Positions 43,709 through 52,501 of a DNA stretch of 64,000 nucleotides are shown here, in pieces. The stretch spans positions 868,001 to 932,000 of the forward strand of contig NZ_QQTO01000019.1 in NCBI RefSeq assembly GCF_003351345.1, written 5' to 3'. Every line of letters begins with the position of its first letter. The stretch's first letter is position 1. The stretch comes from Allobosea caraganae. GTDB taxonomy: Bacteria > Pseudomonadota > Alphaproteobacteria > Rhizobiales > Beijerinckiaceae. The notes under the pieces were generated by a model. That model had not been told where the DNA came from. It worked only from the letters and a program-made list of their open reading frames with translations, and ran no database searches. Both the position numbers and the translations under genes were made by a program.

Positions 43709-44807
43709 TGAGCCTCCTCGCCGAGAAGCAGGCCATCTGCTCGGGCAAGCGCCCGTCCTGAATGTAGATCGCCAGGCGCAGCGCGTGCGCAGCCGCCAGC
43801 GTGACGCCTGAATGGCAGGTCGCGACGAAGGCGCCGGGAAACTGCCGCGACTGCTCGTAGATCGGGAAGCCGTCGGGGCTCATCACGCGCGAGGCCGACC
43901 AGGTCCTGACCACGTTGAGCCCGGCCAGCGCCGGGAACATCCTGACCGCGCGTTGCGCCATCAGCGAGATCACCGGGTAGGTCACCTGCGTGTCGAAGCC
44001 GAGATCCTCCTGGCTGTCGCCGACCATGACGCCGCCCTCGTCGGTCTGGCGCACCGTCGAGACGGGATAGTCGAGGAAGCGCGCCGCCTTCTCGGTGACG
44101 ATGATCTGGCCCTTGCTCGGCACCACCGGCGCGAGCAGGCCGACCATCGGGGCAAGTCGGGCATTGTCGAGCCCGGCGGCGATGACGACGCGGCCGGTCG
44201 CGACCTCGCCCCAGGGGCCGCGGATGCGGAAACCGTCCTTCTCCGGCACGATCGCCTCGACCGCATGCTCCGGCCGATAGGAGACGCCGAGGCGGGCAAT
44301 CGCGACATGCAGCGCCCGGAACAGCCGCAGCGAGTTCACATGGCCGTCGAGGTCGCAATAGACCGAGCCGACGACGTCGGGGCCGATCGCCGGCATGCGC
44401 TTCTTGGTCTGGGCGTGGTCGAGGATCTCGTAGGGGTAGAGCGGCGCGCCGGGCTGCGCCTGCAGCACCTTCATGCCGCGCACCCGGGCCTCCATCTCGG
44501 CCTCCGAGAGGCACATCATGAAGCCGCCGGGGCGCTCGAAGGCGACGTCGATATCGGAGACGTCGGCGAGCATCTCGGCGAACTCGGCCCAGCCATCGGC
44601 CGAGACCTTCGACCATGTCGCGTATTCGGGCATGCCGATGCCCTTGGCCTGGACCCAGACCAGCGCGAAATTCGCCCGCGAGGCCCGGCGCGCGATGTCG
44701 CCCTCGTCGAGCATCATGACGCGGGCGCCGTCCTGCGCCAGCCCGAAGGCGATGGCGGTGCCGACCAGCCCGCCGCCGATAACAGTGATGTCGGCTTCGT
44801 GCTTCAT
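43689..44807 (-). CDS. FAD-dependent oxidoreductase, DadA/glycine-oxidase type (HcnC-like beta)
   Basis: Flavoprotein dehydrogenase of 372 residues. FAD motif VIGGGLVGTAIAFGLAQDGA at the N-terminus, a DLDGHVNSLRLFRAL substrate-domain stretch, and the C-terminal ATCHSGVTLAAAHALRLA closing motif of the D-amino acid dehydrogenase superfamily. In three-part enzymes this subunit holds the amino acid oxidation site. It follows hydantoinase B by two bases and overlaps the ferredoxin-like gene, linking lactam/hydantoin hydrolysis to amino-acid oxidation in one operon. Confidence 0.91.
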   Translation of the reverse strand: MKHEADITVIGGGLVGTAIAFGLAQDGARVMMLDEGDIARRASRANFALVWVQAKGIGMPEYATWSKVSADGWAEFAEMLADVSDIDVAFERPGGFMMCLSEAEMEARVRGMKVLQAQPGAPLYPYEILDHAQTKKRMPAIGPDVVGSVYCDLDGHVNSLRLFRALHVAIARLGVSYRPEHAVEAIVPEKDGFRIRGPWGEVATGRVVIAAGLDNARLAPMVGLLAPVVPSKGQIIVTEKAARFLDYPVSTVRQTDEGGVMVGDSQEDLGFDTQVTYPVISLMAQRAVRMFPALAGLNVVRTWSASRVMSPDGFPIYEQSRQFPGAFVATCHSGVTLAAAHALRLAIYIQDGRLPEQMACFSARRLNVPQAA

Positions 44808-44809
44808 GG

Positions 44810-46822
44810 CTATTGCGCCGCCAGCCGTGGGGCCGGCTCGCGCCGGCGCGAGCGCCCGGTCAGCTCGTCGAGCGCTTCCGCGAGGGCGGCGTCGAGACTG
44901 GCCTCGTCTACAGGTAGGCCGCGCGCAGTCAGCGCCTGCTCGACCAGCACGAGCAGGTTCTGCCGCAGCGAGACTTTCTGTTCGAGCACCTTGATGGCGA
45001 ATTGCGACCGCATCGCCGTCGGCCAGATCCGGTCATAGGCCGCCCGCTCCGGGCCATAGTCGAACAAAGCCGGCTCGGGCGCGGCCTGCCGCAGCTTCGC
45101 CCGGCGCTCGGCCGTGGCGTCGGCGTTGATCGTGCCGTCGCCGGCGAAGGCGAGACCGTAGACGCGCTCGGCGTGGGCCTGCGTGACCAGCCCGGAGCGC
45201 AGGTCGCGCTCGATCTTGTCGAGCGGGCGCTCCAGCGGGTCGCCAAAGCCGCCGCCGGCCGAGGTCGTGATGCGCAGCACGTCGCCGGCCGCGAGCTTGA
45301 GCACGTCGATCTTGCCGAGATTGCGCTCGTCGGCCCGGCCGGGATTGAGCATGGCCTGGCCGAGCCGGCCATGCGTGCCGCCGTCGAAGCCCCAGGGGCG
45401 GAAATGGAAGCGGTTCATGCCGCGCACGGTGGTCAGCGCCTCGAAACCGGTATTCTCCAGCTCGATGAGAAGGGCCGCGCCGCCCTGCTGCTTGCCGGGC
45501 GACTGGCTGTCCGGCACCAGCTCGAAGCGGCGCACACGCAGCACGGTATCGGCCTCGATCAGCTCGGTCGGCACGCTCTTGACCTGGCCGAAGCGCGGAT
45601 CGACTGCGTTGACGCCGTCGCAGGTGGCGCGCCCGCCGCTGCCGCCGATCAGCGGGTTGACCACGCCGACCGTGGTCTTGCCGGAGCGCGGATGCGGCGC
45701 GCTCAGCGCCATGATGCCGATCTGGCCGGGGCCGCTGGCGAGCACGCCGCCCGGTACCGCCTGGTTGAGGCAGGCCATGATCGAGTCGAAGACGCGGGCG
45801 CTGGAGGCGACGCGGGCGCCGCCGGCCGCGGGAAGCTCGGCGTTCACGATGGTGCCGCGCGGCGCAATGGTCTTGATCGGCCGCAGTAATCCGCCATTGC
45901 GCGGCGTGTCGGGCCGCTGCGTCAGGATGTAGTTGATCAGCGCCTGGACGAGATAGGGGTGGGTGCGGTCGCCGGTCGTGTAGTTATAGGCGGCGGGCAC
46001 CTGCGGGTCGGAGCCGGTGAAATCGACCTCGATCGAGTCACCCGCGACGCGCAGCGTCGTCATGATGTGGGCGTAGTGGCCGGGCTTGAGCAGCTCGACA
46101 TAGTCGGAGAACGAATAGGTCCCGTCCGGAATCTCTGAAATGACGGCGCGGGCCTTGGTCTCGGCGAAGTCGAGCACGTCGCGCATGCCGCCGCTGACCT
46201 GCTCGGCGCCGTAGCGCTTGCACAGGTTGGTCAGCCGCCGCTCCATGCCCTTCAAGGCGGAGAGCATCGCCTTGAAGTCGCCCCACATGTCGTCGGGGAT
46301 GCGGCTGTTGTAGAGGAAGATGTCGCGCACTTCGGGCACGATCTCGTCCTTGCGGCAGAGCCGCATCGGCCTGACGCGCACGCCCTCCTGGAACACCTCG
46401 GTGAAGGAGGGCGAGATGCTGCCCGGCACGCCGCCGCCAATGTCGGAGGCGTGGATGAAGGTCCAGCCGACCGCGATCAGCTTGCCCTCGTGGAAGATCG
46501 GCCGGAGCATCGTCACGTCCATCAGGTGCGTGACCATGCCGTTCGTCGTGAACGGGTCGTTGGTGATGTAGACGTCGCCGGGCTCCATCGTCTCGCGGCC
46601 GATGAAGTCGAGCGTCGAGTGCAGCGGCAGGCCGATGAAGATGTTCACGCCCGACTGCTCGGGATGCGAGAACAGCTCGCCCTCGGGCGTCGCCATCGCG
46701 CATTGGAAGTCCTGCGCCAGCTTCACGTAGGTGGTGAAGGCGGTGCGGTAGAGCGTGGCGGAGGCTTCCTCGACGATTGCCGTGAAGCGGTTGTTCATGG
46801 TGGCGGTACGGATCGGGTCCAT
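44810..46822 (-). CDS. hyuB: Hydantoinase B/oxoprolinase family protein
   Basis: ATP-dependent cyclic amide hydrolase subunit of 670 residues. The HyuB opening (IVEEASATLYRTAFTTYVKL) and FLGLPLHSTLDFIG-like segment, GDVYITNDPFTTNGMVTHLM and the long C-terminal GGTHGRLGQAMLNPG are family landmarks. The pair with HyuA opens five-membered lactam or hydantoin rings using ATP (5-oxoproline, N-methylhydantoin) or acts as acetone-carboxylase-like enzymes. Two bases separate it from hyuA. The C-terminal 80 residues are extended and charged. Exact substrate unknown. Confidence 0.93.
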   Translation of the reverse strand: MDPIRTATMNNRFTAIVEEASATLYRTAFTTYVKLAQDFQCAMATPEGELFSHPEQSGVNIFIGLPLHSTLDFIGRETMEPGDVYITNDPFTTNGMVTHLMDVTMLRPIFHEGKLIAVGWTFIHASDIGGGVPGSISPSFTEVFQEGVRVRPMRLCRKDEIVPEVRDIFLYNSRIPDDMWGDFKAMLSALKGMERRLTNLCKRYGAEQVSGGMRDVLDFAETKARAVISEIPDGTYSFSDYVELLKPGHYAHIMTTLRVAGDSIEVDFTGSDPQVPAAYNYTTGDRTHPYLVQALINYILTQRPDTPRNGGLLRPIKTIAPRGTIVNAELPAAGGARVASSARVFDSIMACLNQAVPGGVLASGPGQIGIMALSAPHPRSGKTTVGVVNPLIGGSGGRATCDGVNAVDPRFGQVKSVPTELIEADTVLRVRRFELVPDSQSPGKQQGGAALLIELENTGFEALTTVRGMNRFHFRPWGFDGGTHGRLGQAMLNPGRADERNLGKIDVLKLAAGDVLRITTSAGGGFGDPLERPLDKIERDLRSGLVTQAHAERVYGLAFAGDGTINADATAERRAKLRQAAPEPALFDYGPERAAYDRIWPTAMRSQFAIKVLEQKVSLRQNLLVLVEQALTARGLPVDEASLDAALAEALDELTGRSRRREPAPRLAAQ

Positions 46823-46824
46823 GC

Positions 46825-48873
46825 TCAGTTCGTCCGCGTCATGAGGAGGTCGCCCGAGGCCTGGGTCTCGGCGACGAAGCCGGGGATGACGAAGATCGTC
46901 GTGTCGCTCTGCTCGATGATCGCCGGCCCTTCGATGCGCGAGCCGACCTGCAGCGTGTCGCGGTCATGCACCGGCGCGTCCTGGTAGAGCGTGCCGTCGA
47001 AGCGCAGCGAGCGCGCCGCCTGCGAGATTCCGGCATCCTGCGAGGGCAGGGCGATCGCATCCATCGCCGGGGTCGGCAGCGCGCCGGCGATGCGCACGCG
47101 CAGTTCGAGGATTTCGATCTGGGCCTCGCGGTCGGCATGGCTGTAGAGCCGCTCGTGCTCGGCATGATAGGCGCCGTGGATCGCGGCGAGGTCGCCGGAG
47201 GCCACGGCCTCGGGCGGCAGCAATACGTTCAGCGAGAAGAACTGCCCGAGATAGCGCATCTCGGCCCAATGCTCGGTGCGGGTGGCGACGAGGTCGCTCT
47301 TGCCGGCCTGGGCGGCCAGCCAGGTCTCGGCGCCCTGTTCGAGATCGCCGAAGCGCCGCGCCAGCGACGGGCCGTCGAACTCGCTGCCATAGACCGTCGC
47401 GACCATGTCCTGGACCAGCTCGGAGACCAGGCCGCCGAAGGCGCAGAAGACCGAGGGCGTGCGCGGCACCAAGAGCCGGTTGATGCCGAGCTCATGCGCC
47501 AGCAGCGGCCCGTGCAGCGAGCCGGCGCCGCCGAAGAGCACGAGCGTCAGCTCCTCCTGGTCGACGCCATGGCGCGCGAAATAGGGCAGCGCCTTCGCCA
47601 CCATGTTCGAGCTTGCCACGGTGATGCAGGCTTCCGCCGCCTCGTCGATGGTGATGCCGAGCCTCCTGGCCAGCGGCGCGAAGGCGAGGCCGGCGGCGGC
47701 GACGTCGAGCCGCATCCGGCCGCCGAGGAAGTTGTCGGGATCGATATAGCCGCAGAGCAGGTAGGCGTCGGTCACGGTCGGCTCGGTGCCGCCGCGGCCG
47801 AAGCAGGCCGGGCCCGGCCAGGCGCCGGCGCTGCGCGGCCCGACGCGCAGCACGGTGCCGTCGAGCCAGGCGACCGAGCCGCCGCCAGCGCCGACCGCCT
47901 CGATGCCGGTGACGGTCATGGTCAGCGGGAAGTCGCCGACCTTGGCCTCGTTGGTGATGGTCGGGCGGCCGTCGAGGATCAGCGACATGTCCGTGCTGGT
48001 GCCGCCCATGTCCATGGTCAGGAAGCGCCGCTCCGGCTCGGCCGCGGCGAAGAAGCGCGCGGCGGTGACGCCGGAGGCCGGGCCGGAGAGCAAGGTGTGG
48101 ATCGGGAAGTTCCGCGCTTCCTTCGCCGCCAGCGCCCCGCCATTGGAGCGGGTGATGAACAGGCGCGTCTGCGCCAGGCGCTGGCCGAGATAAGCCTCGA
48201 CCTCGCCGATATAGGTCGCGAGCCGCTTGCGGACATAGGCGTTGAGCACGCAGGCGATCGAGCGCTCGTATTCGCCGATGCGCGGCAGGATCTCGCTGGA
48301 GATGCTGACATCGGCCTCGGGCACCGCGTCTGCGATGACCTGAGCGGCGGCCAGTTCATGGTCGAGATTGGCGTAGCTGTGCAGGAAGGCGATGGCGATG
48401 CTGGTCGCGCCCTGCGCCTTGGCGGCGAGCGCGGCCTCGCGCACCTGGGCGAGGTCGATCGGCGTATGGACCGAGCCGTTCGGCTCCAGCCGCTCGTCGA
48501 TCTCGAAGACGAGGTGGCGCGGCACCAGCGGCTCGGTGCGGCCGGCGTCGATGCGGATCGGGTCGTTCAGGCGGAAGCGCTGCAGGTCGAGGATGTCGCG
48601 GAAGCCGCGGGTCACCAGCAGCGCCAGCACGGAACCGTTGCGCTCGATCACGGTGTTGGTGCTCACCGTCGTGCCGTGCATGACGATGACGCTCTCGCCG
48701 GGCCGCGGCTCGATGCGCGCGATGATCTCCTCGAAGCCGGCCTTGAAGCCGTCGATGAAGTTCGGCGGCGTCGAGGAGACCTTATAGGTCGTCAGCGTCG
48801 CCGGATCGTCGCGCCATGCGGCGAAATCGGTGAACGTCCCGCCGACATCGACACCAATTCTGAGCACAGCCAT
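46825..48873 (-). CDS. hyuA: Hydantoinase A/oxoprolinase family protein (ATP-binding)
   Basis: Subunit of 682 residues. The N-terminal sugar-kinase/actin-like phosphate motif IGVDVGGTFTDFAAW, HGTTVSTNTVIERNGSVLAL, TRGFRDILDLQRF, and the central SGPASGVTAARFFAA and DMGGTSTDMSLI nucleotide-binding motifs are all intact. It is the ATP-using partner of HyuB. It starts with ATG at 48873 and is divergent from an amidohydrolase gene across 191 bases. It heads the operon that continues with HyuB and the three-part flavoprotein dehydrogenase. Confidence 0.94.
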   Translation of the reverse strand: MAVLRIGVDVGGTFTDFAAWRDDPATLTTYKVSSTPPNFIDGFKAGFEEIIARIEPRPGESVIVMHGTTVSTNTVIERNGSVLALLVTRGFRDILDLQRFRLNDPIRIDAGRTEPLVPRHLVFEIDERLEPNGSVHTPIDLAQVREAALAAKAQGATSIAIAFLHSYANLDHELAAAQVIADAVPEADVSISSEILPRIGEYERSIACVLNAYVRKRLATYIGEVEAYLGQRLAQTRLFITRSNGGALAAKEARNFPIHTLLSGPASGVTAARFFAAAEPERRFLTMDMGGTSTDMSLILDGRPTITNEAKVGDFPLTMTVTGIEAVGAGGGSVAWLDGTVLRVGPRSAGAWPGPACFGRGGTEPTVTDAYLLCGYIDPDNFLGGRMRLDVAAAGLAFAPLARRLGITIDEAAEACITVASSNMVAKALPYFARHGVDQEELTLVLFGGAGSLHGPLLAHELGINRLLVPRTPSVFCAFGGLVSELVQDMVATVYGSEFDGPSLARRFGDLEQGAETWLAAQAGKSDLVATRTEHWAEMRYLGQFFSLNVLLPPEAVASGDLAAIHGAYHAEHERLYSHADREAQIEILELRVRIAGALPTPAMDAIALPSQDAGISQAARSLRFDGTLYQDAPVHDRDTLQVGSRIEGPAIIEQSDTTIFVIPGFVAETQASGDLLMTRTN

Positions 48874-49064
48874 TCCTCACAGATTCCAGGAGGATATGAG
48901 GTGACGATGGCCTCAAAGCGTCAAATGGAAATGCGGCATGGCTTGATAACGAACCGCTATGCGGGCGGCGGCTTTCACTGCCTTCATGGCATGCGGCTTG
49001 CTGAGGCGAGGGCGCTATTCTACCACCCGCAAGCCGTTCTGCTGCGCGGGACTGCGAGGCTTTG

Positions 49065-50606
49065 ATGCTGACTCCTCACATCGTCTGGGGCGCGACCCTG
49101 CTCGAAGGTTTCGATGCAGGCGGGGAACCCATTCTCCATGGCGATGCCGGGTTGGTCTGCGTCGACGGCGTGATCCGCAAAATCGGGCCGATCACCGAGC
49201 TTAAGGCGCGCTATCCCGAGGCCGAGGTCTCTGGCGGCCGCGGCTTCGCGATCACGCCGGGCTTCGTCAATTCGCACCATCATGTCGGCCTGACGCCGCT
49301 TCAGCTCGGCTCGCCCGACCATCCGCTCGAACTCTGGTTCGCCAGCCGGCTGGCGCTGCGCGACGTCGATCTCCATGCCGACACGCTGTTCTCGGCCTTC
49401 GAGATGATCGCAAGCGGCGTCACCACGGTGCAGCACCTGCACAGCCGCGCGCCGGGCACGCCGGACGACATCATCGCCGCGGCCGAGAAGGTGATTTCCG
49501 CCTATCGCATGATCGGCATGCGCGCCTCCTATTCGATGGCTTTGCGCGACCAGAACCGGCTGGTCTACGAGGCCGACCAGGATTTCGTCGCCCGGCTGCC
49601 GGATGAGCTGAAGCCGGCGATGAGCGCCTATTTCCAGCGCTTCACCGTGCCGCTGGAGGATCAGGTCGCGGTCTTCGACGGGCTGTTCCGGCGCTATGGC
49701 ACCGACCCGCTGGTGCGCATCCAGGTCGCGCCCTCGAACCTGCACTGGCTCTCCGACAAGGCGCTGGAGACGGCGGGCGAGCTCTCGCGCCGCACCGGAA
49801 TGCCGATCCACATGCACGTGCTGGAGACGCCCTACCAGAAGGCTTACGCAAAGAAGCGCACCGGCGGCTCGGCCCTGGCCTATCTCGACAAGCTCGGCCT
49901 GCTCGGCCCACATTTCACCATTGGCCACGGCGTCTGGATGAGCGAGGCCGATATCGAGCTTTGCACCCATAACGGCACGCGCATCTGCCATAATTGCAGC
50001 TCGAACTTCCGGCTGAAGAGCGGCGTCGCGCCGGTCAACCGCTTCCTGGCCAAGGGCATCCCGGTCGCCATCGGCATCGACGAGGCTGGGATCAACGACG
50101 ATCGCGACATGCTGCAGGAGATGCGGCTGGTGCTGCGCGCCCATCGCGAGCCGGGGATCGATGCGCCGCATCCCTCGCCGGCGCAGGTGCTGCGCATGGC
50201 GACCGAGCATGGCGCGGCGACGACGCCCTTCGCCGGGCAGATCGGCCGGCTTGCGCCGGGGATGGCGGCCGATCTCGTGCTGTTCGACTGGAAGGACGTG
50301 ACCTATCCCTATCAGGACGATGCGCTCGGCTTCGTCGAGGTGCTGGTCCAACGCGCCAAGGCCCGGGCGGTGCACAGCGTGATGATCGGCGGCGACTGGG
50401 TCTATCGCGAGCGGCGCTTCACGCGGATCGACCGCGAGGCGGTGCTGGAGGGGATCGCCGAGGCGCTGGCGAAGCCGAAGACGGCGGCCGAGCGCGAGCG
50501 CGTGGCGCTGGCGGAGGCTGTGATGCCGCATGTACGGCGCTTCTATGACGGCTATCTCGATGGGCTCGGCGATGAGCCGCATTACCGGCCGAGCGGGCGG
50601 TTCTAG
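49065..50606 (+). CDS. Amidohydrolase family metal-dependent hydrolase (deaminase-like)
   Basis: Zinc-type amidohydrolase of 513 residues in the SsnA/guanine-deaminase/atrazine-chlorohydrolase group. Metal ligands visible: PGFVNSHHHVGLTPL (HxH), the histidine of IHMHVLETPY, GHGVWMSEADI, and the aspartate in AIGIDEAGINDDRDML. The N-terminal beta-sandwich (TLLEGFDAGGEPILHGDAG) and C-terminal LAPGMAADLVLFDWKDV complete the composite fold. Upstream TTG at 49062 is in frame, but I use the ATG. Divergent from hyuA, it may deaminate or dechlorinate a heterocycle feeding the ring-opening enzymes. The TAG stop is formed by the adjoining repeat. Confidence 0.9.
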   Translation: MLTPHIVWGATLLEGFDAGGEPILHGDAGLVCVDGVIRKIGPITELKARYPEAEVSGGRGFAITPGFVNSHHHVGLTPLQLGSPDHPLELWFASRLALRDVDLHADTLFSAFEMIASGVTTVQHLHSRAPGTPDDIIAAAEKVISAYRMIGMRASYSMALRDQNRLVYEADQDFVARLPDELKPAMSAYFQRFTVPLEDQVAVFDGLFRRYGTDPLVRIQVAPSNLHWLSDKALETAGELSRRTGMPIHMHVLETPYQKAYAKKRTGGSALAYLDKLGLLGPHFTIGHGVWMSEADIELCTHNGTRICHNCSSNFRLKSGVAPVNRFLAKGIPVAIGIDEAGINDDRDMLQEMRLVLRAHREPGIDAPHPSPAQVLRMATEHGAATTPFAGQIGRLAPGMAADLVLFDWKDVTYPYQDDALGFVEVLVQRAKARAVHSVMIGGDWVYRERRFTRIDREAVLEGIAEALAKPKTAAERERVALAEAVMPHVRRFYDGYLDGLGDEPHYRPSGRF

Positions 50607-50777
50607 AGCGTGCTGCGTTTAGAGGCAAACCTTCGCGCGTCATCCCGGACAAGCGGCGAAGCCGCGCCGCTCCGGGATCCATCGTAAAGCTCCGGAGTCC
50701 TACGATGGATCCCGGAGCTACGCTTCGCTTCGTCCGGGATGACGGCGCTTGGTTCTGTCAAATCTCAGCATGTTCTA
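50604..50777. repeat. Composite palindromic repeat with terminal inverted ends, containing copy C
   Basis: Ends TAGAGCGTGCT and AGCATGTTCTA are inverted repeats (9 of 11 pairs). They provide the stop codons of the amidohydrolase (plus) and of the deacetylase-fold gene (minus). Inside, 50639-50743 is the third copy of the GTCATCCCGGA..TCCGGGATGAC element also at 24275 and 30761. Confidence 0.8.
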
Positions 50778-51680
50778 GCCGGGCGGCACGGCCGCAGCGA
50801 AGGCTCGCGCGATCTCGGCGCGGGTGGTGATCCAGAGCCGCTCGCGCCGGCTGGCGAGCAGGCGCAGGATGTCGCGGAAGGCGGTGAAGCGTGCCGGGCG
50901 CCCGACGATGCGCAGGTGGAAGCCGATATTGAGCAGGCGGGGCAGTCCGCGCGCCGCCTCCTCCTCCAGCACGTCGAGCGCGTCGGTGACGTAGTCGACC
51001 ATCTCCCTGGCTCGCACGAAGCCGTTGGGATGGAAGAACTTCATGTCATTGCTGTCGAGCGAGTAGGGCACGATGAGCAGCTTCTGGCCCGGCGCCGGCT
51101 CGTCCCAATAGGGCAGGTCGTCGTCAAAACCGTTCGATGAGTAGAGGAAGCCGCGCTCGGCCAGCAGCTGCCGCGTCCACGGGCTCTCGCCGCCGCGGCA
51201 GAAGAAGCCGACGGGCTTGACGCCCGTCGCCTGCGCGATGGCCTGCGTGGCGCGGTCGAGATCGGCTGCCTCGGCTTCCGGCGTATCGTAGTCGGCGTGC
51301 GGGCGCCAGCGCCAGCCATGCACGGCCGGCTCGTGTCCGCGCTCGACGGTGAGGCGAGCGAGTTTCGGCGAGCGCTCGACCGCGCGGCCGCAGAAGAAGA
51401 TCGTGGCGGGCAGCCTGGTCTCGTCGAGCGCATGCAGCATGCGCCAGAGTCCGGCGCGGGTGCCATAGGCGAAGATCTGCTCCTGGCCCTGGTCACGCCG
51501 GCCGGCGGGCACGACGCTGATCACCTCGCCCATCGACTCGGAGCTGGCGTCGCCGTCGCCAACCTGAAGCTCGGCGCCCTCCTCGAAATTGACCACGACG
51601 GAGACGGCGAGCTTGCCGCCATTGGGCCAGGTCAGGTCGGGCCAGTGGCCGGCATAGCCCTGGAGGTCGCGGCCGCTCAT
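50775..51680 (-). CDS. Polysaccharide deacetylase-fold hydrolase, PuuE allantoinase-like (paralogue 1)
   Basis: NodB-fold enzyme of 301 residues. The opening GYAGHWPDLTWPNGGKLAVS with VVVNFEEGAEL, AYGTRAGLWRML, the HGWRW motif (residues 121-125) and GFHLRIVGRPARF match the PuuE branch, which hydrolyses allantoin-type C-N bonds and lacks the classical NodB aspartate pair (here EE). It starts two bases after the PotC stop, so it is translationally linked to Pot system 2. A paralogue lies at 60561 in the same context. Likely hydrolyses a cyclic ureide or N-acyl bond in the imported compound; the substrate is inferred. Confidence 0.88.
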   Translation of the reverse strand: MSGRDLQGYAGHWPDLTWPNGGKLAVSVVVNFEEGAELQVGDGDASSESMGEVISVVPAGRRDQGQEQIFAYGTRAGLWRMLHALDETRLPATIFFCGRAVERSPKLARLTVERGHEPAVHGWRWRPHADYDTPEAEAADLDRATQAIAQATGVKPVGFFCRGGESPWTRQLLAERGFLYSSNGFDDDLPYWDEPAPGQKLLIVPYSLDSNDMKFFHPNGFVRAREMVDYVTDALDVLEEEAARGLPRLLNIGFHLRIVGRPARFTAFRDILRLLASRRERLWITTRAEIARAFAAAVPPG

Positions 51681-51682
51681 GG

Positions 51683-52501
51683 CTACTCGTTGACCCGATC
51701 GAGGCCGATCGTCAGCGAGATGATGCCGAGCGCCAGCATGGCGAGCAGGATCTGCACGCTCGACACTGCCGCGACCAAAGGCGAGTTGGTGTTCTGCACG
51801 ATCGCCAGCAATTCGATCGGCAGCGGCCGGTCGCGATAGCCATGGGTGAAGATCGTCACCGAGAGATTGTCGAAGCCCTCGATGAAGGTGAAGACCGCGC
51901 CGGCCAGGATCGCCGGCAGGAGCAAGGGCAGCGTCACCGTCCGGAAGGTCTGCCAGCGGGTCGCGCCGAGATTGGCCGAGGCCTGCTCCAGCAGCGGGTC
52001 GAGCCGCTGCAGGCGGGCCATCACGGTGCGCACCATCACCGCCATGACATAGGTCGCGAGCGTGATCGACTGCAGCCAGATCGACGGGCCGATGCCGAAC
52101 AGCGCACCGGTGAACAGCACGGCGACGCCGAGCACGATGCCCGGCACCATGTGCGGGATCAGCACGAAGACCGAGAGCGCGGTGGCGCCGCGGAAATCGC
52201 CGCGCACGCAGGCCAGCGCCGTGGGCACGCCGAATGCGATGCAGAGCAGCGTCACGTAGATGCCGACCTTGATGCTGGTCAGCATCGCGTTGACCAGCAC
52301 CGGCTGGTTGAAGACCTTGTAGTACCAGTCGAGCGTGAAGCCCTGCGGCGGAAAGCTGATATAGCCGCGCGTGTCGAAGGACATGACCACCACGATCACG
52401 GCCGGCAGCAGCAGGAGCGCCAGCGCGATCACCGCGAGCGCGACGATGACGCCGATGCCGAGCCTGTCGAGGAGTTCCGCCCTGCGGTAGCTCGCCATCA
52501 T
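51683..52501 (-). CDS. ABC transporter permease, PotC type (system 2)
   Basis: Permease of 272 residues, six helices (VIVALAVIALALLLLPAVIV first). YISFPPQGFTLDWYYKVFNQ, EAA loop DPLLEQASANLGATRWQTFR and the FIEGFDNLSVTIFTHGYRDR segment are PotC landmarks. ATGATG start overlaps the PotB stop. The open frame far upstream is antisense-like over the PotB gene. Confidence 0.93.
   Translation of the reverse strand: MMASYRRAELLDRLGIGVIVALAVIALALLLLPAVIVVVMSFDTRGYISFPPQGFTLDWYYKVFNQPVLVNAMLTSIKVGIYVTLLCIAFGVPTALACVRGDFRGATALSVFVLIPHMVPGIVLGVAVLFTGALFGIGPSIWLQSITLATYVMAVMVRTVMARLQRLDPLLEQASANLGATRWQTFRTVTLPLLLPAILAGAVFTFIEGFDNLSVTIFTHGYRDRPLPIELLAIVQNTNSPLVAAVSSVQILLAMLALGIISLTIGLDRVNE

Noticed and set aside
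41943..44807. Reading the three-gene flavoprotein set as hydrogen cyanide synthase (hcnABC)
   Set aside because: Subunit architecture is the same, but HcnABC belongs to a larger family of opine and D-imino acid dehydrogenases and the operon starts with hydantoinase A/B, which favours an amino-acid-derivative role.
46966..49065. 699-codon open frame on the plus strand
   Set aside because: Antisense to hyuA, with compositional bias and no recognisable domain.
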